Source: Limonium bicolor
Taxonomy: Eukaryota; Streptophyta; Magnoliopsida; Caryophyllales; Plumbaginaceae
Direction of reading: 5' to 3'
Length of the DNA: 64,000 nt
Assembly: GCA_023374045.1 (NCBI GenBank)
Contig: CM041777.1
Coordinates: 87,042,300 to 87,106,299, forward strand
Part shown: positions 56,136-64,000 of the stretch, in pieces
Layout: each line of letters opens with the position of its first letter
Numbering within the stretch: position 1 is the stretch's first letter
The notes under the pieces: generated by a model
Database searches by the model: none
Seen by the model: the letters and a program-made list of their open reading frames with translations, nothing else
What the model was told of the DNA's origin: nothing
Position numbers and translations under genes: made by a program

Positions 56136-57241
56136 GTACCGCCTAAATTGTTGAATGAAATAAGTGTCTGCATACCGCATTTCATGCATGTGTGTGAGTG
56201 AGTTTAAATAAACAACCATGTGAGTGAATAAATAAAGTATAGTGTGAGATTTACCTAATTAGAGTACTCTAAACTTAAAGGAACTTTCAATATATGTTAT
56301 CCAATCCCACCCACACCAAACCCTGAAGAAACCACCATCAACATCACCGACTTTCCATTGGAGCAATGTCAGGTCATCCAGCAGGTATGATACTTTAAAT
56401 GGATACCTGACACCGGAGGCACAAATCCATATCATCAGACGATGCGACGAACTTGGAGCAAAACCAGGAGGGTTTTACACACCCGAATACCCGAACGGAG
56501 CAAGGATGCAATTGAAGATGATGTGCATGGGTAAGGACTGGAACCCTTACACCAAGTCATATCAAGAAGTTCGAGCTGAAGATGGAGCAACAGTATCAAG
56601 TATACCAGAGGAGTTCCACGCGGTCGTTAACCACGCCGTGGGAATTGCTCAGCAAGTTGAAACGGAATCAATTCCAAGTGTAAAAGCAGATTTATGCATT
56701 GTGAACTTCTACCAGAAAGGTGGACGGTTAGGTATGCACCAAGACAAGGACGAGTCACCCGAGTCTCTAAGTAAGGGAGTACCCGTGGTGTCTTGGTCCA
56801 TTGGTGATACCGCAGTCTTTGTGTATGGCGAGCAGAAGCGTGCTGATCTCGCAAAGAAGCTACTGCTGAAATCGGGAGATGTACTAATCATGGGTGGGCA
56901 ATCAAGGATGCTATACCATGGCATCAGAAAGATCAAACTGAATACCGCACCGTCGGCAGTGATCAATGCCACACACATGAAACCCGGACGTTTGAACCTG
57001 ACCTTCAGACAGTTTTAAGCCTTGTATAATTATGTGATAAACAGTATGTATTAAGGATGTTGTAAGTGTGAATCATGGCGACAGTATAAGCCAATGAATG
57101 TTGTAAAAAGGAGTGTGTTAATGAATAAAGGAAGTTGTTTGGAGTATAAACCGTGTTGTTACCCAATACTTATTAGTTTGCCAATGAATTAGGCTGTGCA
57201 CTCGGAACGGGAGGTATACTGAAGTGTCTGCAATAAGGCAG
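56136..57241 (+). other. putative intron 3 (1106 bp, phase 1) containing the AlkB-like ORF
   Basis: Donor AGACCAG/GTACCG, acceptor AAGGCAG/AAGCC. Splicing makes a GAA codon from g/aa and joins the gag end (...GPSSRP) to AGKSGTILTGTFP, the usual lead-in to the protease, in frame. Retained, the gag frame stops within four codons (GTA then TAA). Outside the AlkB ORF the interval is AT-rich and without coding features. Inner acceptor-like AGs at 56262 and 56280 would instead place gag in the frame of the AlkB N-terminal part. Splicing is predicted from sequence only. Confidence 0.6.
56301..57018 (+). CDS. AlkB/ALKBH1-like Fe(II)/2-oxoglutarate dioxygenase within a retrotransposon
   Basis: AlkB enzymes remove methyl groups from nucleic-acid bases by oxidation; ALKBH1-type members act on tRNA and DNA. 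The frame from 56401 to the TAA at 57016 is open. Counting from ATG 56506 (170 codons): GGFYTPEY lies just before it, then KMMCMGKDWNP, NFY (67-69), the metal pair H78 and D80 in GMHQDKDES, SWSIGDTAVFVYG, LKSGDVLIMGG, third metal ligand H138 in MLYHGI, and R162...R168 in RLNLTFR for 2-oxoglutarate. All catalytic residues are present. The domain begins upstream of this ATG: 56301-56385 in another frame (NPEETTINITDFPLEQ) and GMIL at 56384-56395 fit it if single bases are missing near 56384 and 56396. No in-frame ATG precedes 56506, so initiation is unclear; splicing from gag is possible. It resembles host-type plant ALKBH1 more than plant-virus AlkB, judged by motif only. Confidence 0.88.
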
Positions 57242-60200
57242 AAGCCGGCAAGAGCGGCACGATCCTCACCGGTACCTTTCCAGTGAATGGCGTGGATGCA
57301 TCGATCTTGTTCGACTCTGGAGCCTCACACACATTCATTTCGCTATCATTTGCGAAGAGGCTGGGGTTAGATGGTGAAGAGATGCCAGACTTCGTGGTTA
57401 CTCTCCCGTCGAAAGAGCGGATCCGATGTACCCGCTACTACCGAGGTGCTATTGTTCAAATCAGGGGTGAAGAGTTTCCGATCGACTTGATAGAGTTCGA
57501 CGGATTGGGTTTTGATGTGATTGTCGGGATGAACTGGTTGGAGCGGCACAAGGGCAGAATCCTGTGTGCCGAGCATCGACTGCTTCTTCGGAGTCCATCT
57601 GGGGTTACATATCTTACCGCCAGAGGCCCAGGGAGCCTTCGACTCAGATCATCACCGCCATGGCTATGTATCACGAGTTACGACGAGGGAGTGATGTATA
57701 CCTCTGCTATGTCCAGGACATAGAGAGAGACCCTGAGTTTAGCCCAGATGTGCCGGTAGTGTCGGAGTTCCTGATGTATTTCCTAAGGAACTGCCGGGCA
57801 TGCCGCCAGCACGAGAGGTTGAGTTTGAGATTGATTAGTTCCGGGCACCGGACCCATTGCGAAAGCACCTACCGTATGGCTCCAGCAGAAATGACAGAGC
57901 TCAAGGAGCAGCTGAGAGACCTACTCGACAAGGGCTTTATCCGCCCTAGTGTTCACCATGGGGAGCGCCGGTCCTCTTCGTGAAGAAGAAGGACGGTAGC
58001 CTCCGCCTATGTATTGATTATCGGGAGCTGAATGCTGTTACGGTGAAGAACCGTTACCCCTTACCACGCATCGACGATCTATTTGATCAGCTTAGGGGAG
58101 CATCAGTATTCTCCAAGATAGACTACGTTCCGGATATCACCAGATTGCCATCCGTGACAGTGATATAGAAAAGACAGCTTTCAGAACTAGGTATGGGCAT
58201 TATGAGTTCACAGTTATGCCGTTTGGCTTGTCAAATGCACCAGCAAAGTTCATGGACTTAATGAAACCGTTTGTTCCAAGATCAGTTGGACAAATCAGTG
58301 GTAGTCTTCATCGATGACATTCTTGTGTATTCGAAATCCAGAGGTGAGCATGAAAGCCACCTGAGAGATGTATTGCAAACATGAGAAAGAATCAGCTGTA
58401 TGCTAAATTTTCTAAGTGTGAATTTTGGTTGAACCAAGTATCATTCCTTGGACATGTGATTTCTGAGGCCGGGATCGCTGTTGATCCGGCAAAGATAGAT
58501 GCAGTGCGCACCTGGCCTAGGCCGAAGACAGTTACCGATATCAGGAGCTTCCTCGGTCTGGCAGGTTACTATAGGAGATTTGTGAAGGACTTCTCCAGTG
58601 TCTCGAAGCCGATGACTTCCTTGATGAAGAAGGATGCACCATTCGAGTGGACAGTCGACTGTGAGAGGCTTTCGCGAGTCTCAAGGATGCTCTGCTCATC
58701 TGCACCGGTTCTGACATTACCAGACGGTCCAGATGGTTTGAGGTCTATTGCGACGCATCAGGCAGGGGTATGGGTTGTGTGTTGATGCAACACGGGAAGG
58801 TCGTGGCTTACGCCTCCCGACAGCTGAAGAAGCATGAGGAGAACTACCCTACCCACGACTTAGAATTGGGGGCCATTGTCTTCGCACTGAAGATATGGCG
58901 ACATCACTTGTATGGGGTAAGTGTGACAATTATTCTGACCACAAGAGTTTAAAGTACTTGTTCACTCAGAAGGAGTTGAACATGAGGCAAAGAAGGTGGG
59001 TTGAATTTCTGAATGATTATGACATCAATTTACAGTACAAGGAGGGTAAGGCAAATGTGGTAGCTGACGCATTGAGTCGCCGAGCACACTCTCTCCATTC
59101 GCTAGTCTCTCATACTGGCTTGGTTGAAGAGGTGCGGAGTGCTCAGATGACGGATCAGTACATGATGGAGATTAGACAGAAGCTTATTGATGGCACATTC
59201 GAGGGTCAGAAGTACGACTTCAGACTCCACGATGATGACCTGATTAGGCTTAATGGCAGATTGTGTATACCCAGGAGTAGCGCTGAGCTGAAGGAGCGCA
59301 TATTGAGTGAATCCACTGTTCTACTACTTCGATTCACCCCGGAGCTTCAAAGATGTATAAAGGTATGAAAAGATACTTCTGGTGGGCTGGAATGAAAAAG
59401 GATGTGAATGACTATGTGTTGAGGTGTCTCACTTGTCAGAAGGTCAAGTTTGAGCACCGACGGCCTGGTGGTATGGTGCAGCCAATGCCAGTGCCGGAGT
59501 GGAAGTTCCATGACATATCTATGGACTTCGTAGTAGGGCTTCCGCCTACAAGGGGAGGTCTGAATATGATTTGGGTGGTAGTTGACCGACTGACCAAGGT
59601 GTCTCGATTCATTCCGATGAAGGACACCTGGAAAGTGGCAAGATTGGCAGAACTGTTGATAAAGAGATTGTAAGACATCATGGGGTACAAAGACGATAGT
59701 ATCTGACAGAGATACAAGATTCTTATCCAGATATTGGAAGTCTACACGAGAGGCACTGGGTACTGAACTGAAATTGAGCACAGCGTTTCACCCACAGACC
59801 GATGGTCAGAGTGAGCGCACCATTCAGACACTTGAGGATATGCTACGTGCATGTGCACTTGACTTTCAGACCAGCTGGATTGATAAGTTACATCTGATCG
59901 AATTTAGTTACAACAACAGTTATCATGCATCGATCAAGATGTCTCCCTTCCAGGCATTGTACGGTAGACCATGCCGCACGCCATTATGCTGGGATGAGTC
60001 GAGTGAGACGGTCATTATAGGACCAGAGTATCTTGAGCAAGTTCAGGCAGAAGTTCGCCAGATCAGGGTAATATGAAGCAGCTCAGGATAGACAGAAGTC
60101 GTACGCAGATGTGCGCCGACGTGACCTGGAGTTCGCCGTGGGCGATCAGGTATTTTTGAGAGTATCCCCCATGAAGGGAGTATTCGTTTTGGCCAGAAGG

Positions 60201-60561
60201 GCAAGTTGAGCCCGAAATATGTGGGACCTTATGTTGTGACGGAGCGGATCGGCCCGGTAGCTTATAGACTTGATTTACCCGCCGAGCTGGGCAAGGTACA
60301 TGATGTATTTCATGTGTCCCAGTTGAAGAAGTATATGTCTCATCCGTCTAATGTGCTTCAGCCGGAAAGGCTAACTTTAGAGCCGACCATGCGATCAGTG
60401 GAGACTCCGGTACGGATTCTGGACACTAAGACTCGAGACACTCGCCATAAGTCTGTGAGACTGGTGAAGGTTCTCTGTCTAACCAGGACGTTGAGGAGGC
60501 CACTTGGGAGCTGGAAGATTATAAGATGAAGGCGAAGTACCCGTCGTTGTTTACTTCTTAG
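57242..60561 (+). pseudogene. pol: pol of element D: protease, RT, RNase H, integrase, chromodomain, frameshifted
   Basis: Copies RNA into DNA and inserts it. Protease: FDSGAS, with DSG at 57313-57321. A linker with shifts at about 57590 and 57770-57850 leads to YRMAPAEM and the RT ([21 protein letters not shown] from 57983; FIDD catalytic motif at 58307-58318; FLGHVIS). RNase H lies at about 58740-59090 (YCDASG, YASRQL, ADALSRR). The integrase zinc finger (59300-59450, ending CLTCQK) precedes the core acidic residues at 59524 (D), 59705 (D) and 59813 (E). Then follow [17 protein letters not shown] and a chromodomain-like C terminus (about 60385-60560, [10 protein letters not shown]). It ends at TAG 60559-60561. 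Some ten frameshifts are spread along it, many in or beside short homopolymers, so either decay or consensus error is possible. Every catalytic motif is still recognisable. Confidence 0.9.
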
Positions 60562-60575
60562 TGTTCGTATGTATA

Positions 60576-60610
60576 GGGTACGGGGCGTACCCCTATTTAA
60601 GGGGGGTAGA
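60576..60610 (+). promoter_or_regulatory. first hairpin plus polypurine-like module in element D
   Basis: Hairpin GGGTACG-GGG-CGTACCC (60576-60592), 14 bases after the pol stop, followed by TTTAAGGGGGGTAGA (60596-60610). Same order as at the LTR. Confidence 0.8.
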
Positions 60611-60682
60611 GCCGTTTCGGTTATGTGTATGACATGTATTCGAATACATTGTGTGCTGTATTGTCATGTTGTTAATGTTACA

Positions 60683-60740
60683 GACCGCTGAGTCTGAATG
60701 ATGTTGTGATGTTTTGTTGTTTGGACCATGTGTCCGATAT
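60683..60740 (+). repeat. two small hairpins between the polypurine modules of element D
   Basis: cagaccgctgagtctg and tggaccatgtgtccga each hold a 4-5 bp inverted repeat with a 5-6 base loop, about 40 bp apart. They match the longer series in element C (38268-38520). Confidence 0.5.
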
Positions 60741-60822
60741 GATGTAAGATGTTGTTAATGTGATATAGAAGTGTTGTTGATATGTGTTCTCATGTTCTAA
60801 TGTTTAAGTTATGTGGAAGTAT

Positions 60823-60859
60823 GAACTTTGGGGACAAAGTTCTTTTAAGGGGGGTAGAT
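60823..60859 (+). promoter_or_regulatory. polypurine tract of element D with adjacent hairpin
   Basis: GAACTTTG-GGGA-CAAAGTTC (60823-60842), then TTTTAAGGGGGGTAGAT, then the 3' LTR. One stem pair differs from element C by a double change (T-A instead of C-G). Confidence 0.88.
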
Positions 60860-63800
60860 TGAAATACCCCAAACCTAGTTATGTTGTTTAAACACCTAAA
60901 TAGGGTGTAATAAGACTAAAAAGAGTCTTAGAAACCTTAGTAAAAAAATTTAAACAAAAGGAAACACAAATGTGCTTTAAAGTCAATAAGAGCCAAAATG
61001 TGCTCTAAGCTTGGGATAAACTTGAGTAAGGCCTAATGAGCTTACCAAGACCTCATTTATACACTAATGAACATATTAAACCAATTACCAAAGAAAACCA
61101 AGCTTGAAAACAAGTTATTAAAACACAAAATGTGCTTTAAGAAGTCTTAAAGCACATTTTTGAAAAATTGTCTTGTAAATGAGTTTTGAATGGCTAAATG
61201 TCCATCATTACTCTTAAATATATATGTGTACTATATAGTATCACATTTGGGTGGCTATATTAATGGGAAATCAAAAATTTCACTTCTAAGTGCCTTGTTT
61301 AGGTGAATAGTAACTTTTACAAGCTAGTTTATAACATATGTTGTATTAAGTAATTAAATTGACAAACAAAGACTAAAATGCCCTCATACTAATAAAGGGG
61401 GCCGGTTTTCTAAGTGTGTGACTCACCACTCCTTAGTTGATAATAATAAGTAAGTAAAGAAAACTAATTAAACTTACCTTTTTACTTTATAAGCATAAAT
61501 ATCTCCTTAAAGCAAATCCTATCTTCATTCTCATTTCTTTCCTTCATTTCCCACGGTCCAAACACCATCTTCTTCCTTCCTCCTTTGTTCTCTCTCGGTA
61601 ATACTACTACCACCATGGAAACTCCATCTTTGACCACTTGTTAAATCTAGCTCACTTGTCCAAATCAAAAACAAAACACCACCAATCTCTTCCTCTCATC
61701 AAGCTCTTCATTCCTATCTTCTCAAAACTCCTAGAGCTCCATTTCGGTGCCAAGGTGTTCCACCATTGAAGGAGCTTGAGCTTGTATTTTGACATATTGT
61801 TGATCTCCTTTGCTTCTAGGTAAGGAATCTCAAAGAAAAATCATGTTTCCTCCATGTTCTTACCTTAACCGAAAATACACATTGATATAGCTCTTTGTGT
61901 GACTTTGTTCTAGCTTCATTTCAACTCTTCATGGACTAGGTGGAGTCCCCTCTTGTTATATATTCAAACTCTCTTCAAGAGCAAGGTAAAACAACTACAT
62001 TAATGTTTTTGAAACAATGTCAAATTAGGGTTTACAATGAGATGAAGCCTATAGCTTGAATACTCATTATAATGTTTGTATATTGTTTAGAACTTGACAA
62101 GGAATCAAAATACCATACGGTTTTGTAAGGAAACAAGAAGGAAGTGTGTTGGAAAAAGAGGTAAATCTACTAACTTAAATGTTGTTTAGTGCCTTAGGAG
62201 AAATGAGCTATAATTGCTTATTAAAACTACCTAAAGAGCAAATGGTGAATGACTTAGTAAAGTGTTCTCAAGAGCTTAGTAAAAGGCATATGTGTTGTTG
62301 AGTGTATTTGCAGGTTAAAGGCAAATATATTGTGGAAATTCAGTGTTTATGATTTATGCATCTTAAGGGCCTAAGAGCCATGCATTTTAAGGGCCTAAGT
62401 GCCATGCAATTCAATTATGCACTATATTGTGATGTAGTGTGAATTTGGTGAAGTTGTGTAAGAAAGTGTTCTAGATGTTTTGTGTGGTTAATGGAGAAAA
62501 CAAAGTGTTTAGGCTTAGTAATGTTCTAGGGGAATCCATGTCAAAATTTAGGTAAGAAGTAAGAAGTTCTAAGTGTTTACATAAGGTTTGGTGAGTTAGA
62601 AAATGTAGGAAATGAATAAGGAGTTCATGATGTTTTAAAGGAATTTTGATGAATTAGGAAGTACTCTAGAGTGTGATAAGAACTTAGGCATGAGCTTGAG
62701 GTTTTAGCATGTACCAAAGTCATTTTGGACTTAGGTAAATACTTAGGCAAACTTTGGAAATAAGGAGAAGTGTACACTAGGAAAAGAATTGTTAAGATGG
62801 TTATAAGAAGTTAGTTGTGAAAGATGATGCTTGGGAGATGATGTTAAAATAAGGAGAAAGCATTTTGGGATAGTAGTTATCTTAGGTATGAAACACCACT
62901 TGAAAAACTAGGAGAAAATATTGTAAGTGTTAGGAATTTTGTGAAGATATAAGTAAAGGCTTAAGGAATTAGGAAATGAGTTTATGTGTGTTTAAGGATG
63001 TCTTAAGTTGTGTTTAAAGTGCCCAAATGAGGTTAGGGAGTACTAGGTTATATGGGGTGAAGTTTGGAGTTGAATGTAAAAAGGAAAACAAAGATTTGGG
63101 CCGACCGGACTTGCGACCGGACTTGCAAGCTCGGTCGGGACCTGTTTACCCTGCGAGAATTGGCTTCTGGAATGGACCGACCTTGGGACCGGACTTACAA
63201 GGTCGGTCGGGCTTGAAAATTGTGTACGGATTGAGTCACTGGAATCGACCGGACATGGGACCGGACTTGGCAAGTCCGGTCGGGCTGAATTTCCGAAGGG
63301 GAGAAACTCTCTGGAATCGACCGGACATGGACAAGTCCGTCGGCAAGTCCGGTCGGACCAAAACTTGTAAAAAAAAAAAAAAAAAAACAGAAAAGAATGT
63401 GACTTATGTAGTTAACCCTAGGGTGTATAATGAAGGTAACCTAGGGTAAGATAGGCATTAAAACATGTCATACAATCATGTTAAATACATAGTAAGTTTG
63501 AAGTTAAATAAATAATTAACCGACATTACTAATGTGTTTAGGATTCTCTCAAGGTGGAAATCAGTCGAGGCAAGGACCAAGGTATGGTTTTCTTGCAGTC
63601 TGTTGCCTACCGGTTTACACCGGCTTGTGTGTTGTTTGTTTTCTGTGTGTTTATGACCTTGTAAGATTAAACCATGTAAAGAGTTTACCGTGGTTAAGTA
63701 TCATTATGTTGTTGAGTATGACTCTCTCTTCCCTTGTGTGTGTCTAACAAGACTTGACCTATTACTGTGGATTGTTTGTTGAGTTCAATGATGAACTACT

Positions 63801-64000
63801 AACACGGGCTAACGGGGGAAGTGAGGAGTCCGGTCTGTTCCGGCCACGCGTGTGAGTATGGGAGTCGATGTCATAACCGGTTCGATTCTCTCTGTATGTT
63901 ATGGTTAAGTTTCCAATTTGGTTTCTAACCTTCCCTTTAGCTTAACCAAGGCTATTTTACTGACTCACGTCGGGCCACAGGGGCATACTATGTGTTTTGT
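60860..64000 (+). repeat. element D right (3') LTR, truncated by the window
   Basis: TGAAATACCCC start; 3141 bp present, matching 50578 to about 53730 of the left LTR. It shows more substitutions and indels than the LTR pairs of B or C. It holds TATAAG at the place of the left TATA box and the hairpin array at 63102-63359. Confidence 0.93.
63102..63359 (+). repeat. tandem GC-rich hairpins in element D right LTR
   Basis: Four units equivalent to 52781-53104. Several stems differ from the left copy at both arms or by pairs that still match, for example GACCGGACTTG/CAAGTCCGGTC here where the left LTR has CAAGTTCGGTC. A long A-run follows (63369-63387). Confidence 0.85.

Larger units (their letters stand above)
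50578..64000 (+). mobile_element. element D: Tekay-like chromovirus (Ty3) carrying an AlkB-like gene, right end outside window
   Basis: Left LTR 50578-54467 and partial right LTR 60860-64000 flank an interior of 6392 bp. The interior has the initiator tRNA-Met primer site, gag with two zinc knuckles, an AlkB-like ORF, protease, RT, RNase H, integrase and a C-terminal chromodomain. Domain order, chromodomain, primer type and long LTRs fit the Tekay (Del) chromovirus lineage. It inserted into the CACTA remnant. The target duplication cannot be tested because the right end is not in the window. The first base of the left LTR is changed (GGAAATACC against TGAAATACC at 60860). LTRs differ more from each other than those of B or C, so D is the older insertion. 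Confidence 0.92.

Noticed and set aside
56301..57018. A host ALKBH gene unrelated to the element
   Set aside because: Gag zinc knuckles end 165 bp or so upstream and protease starts about 260 bp downstream, all on the same strand and inside one LTR pair. No host exon-intron structure flanks it.
63027..63449. 140-codon plus frame in the element D right LTR
   Set aside because: It runs through the hairpin array; its periodicity (RPDLRPDL-like) comes from the repeat. The left LTR breaks the frame.

Overview
The window is a block of nested transposable elements from a large, repeat-rich flowering-plant (probably eudicot) nuclear genome. The evidence is the element types: a Tat/Ogre-like Ty3 element, Tekay-like chromoviruses primed by initiator tRNA-Met, and an En/Spm (CACTA) transposon with a TNP2-type transposase. 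I see no ordinary host gene, rRNA, bona fide tRNA or CRISPR.

Layout. 1-3070 is AT-rich DNA with a degenerate ~148 bp tandem array. 3077-27431 is element A, a minus-strand Tat/Ogre-like element (TSD acacgc) with a broken gag and no pol. Its right LTR is split by element B (12150-26354, minus, TSD gtcga), a coding-free element with ~5.9 kb LTRs. 27438-28707 ends in a CACTA terminus. A ~190 bp tandem array follows (28870-29178 and 43219-45341) and is split by element C (29179-43213, plus, TSD ttaac), a second coding-free element with ~4.6 kb LTRs. After a 500 bp run of N, 45842-50577 holds a decayed CACTA transposase and a second CACTA protein. Element D (50578 to beyond 64000, plus) is a Tekay-like chromovirus with gag, protease, RT, RNase H, integrase and chromodomain, all interrupted by frameshifts.

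The main discovery candidate is in element D. Between the Gag zinc knuckles and the protease lies an AlkB/ALKBH1-like 2-oxoglutarate Fe(II) dioxygenase ORF (about 56301-57018). Its metal triad (HxD...H) and RxxxxxR motif are intact. It sits inside a 1.1 kb GT-AG interval that, if spliced, joins Gag to protease in frame. Two shorter GT-AG intervals in gag also restore the frame. The layout suggests a retrotransposon that carries a captured nucleic-acid demethylase and may control its expression by splicing.

Elements B, C and D share cis structures whose stems vary by compensatory change: a hairpin overlapping the primer-binding site, a hairpin plus polypurine tract present twice, and (C and D) a tandem hairpin array inside the LTR. 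This fits D-type autonomous elements mobilising B- and C-type coding-free relatives. Several breaks fall in homopolymers, so some frameshifts may be consensus errors.
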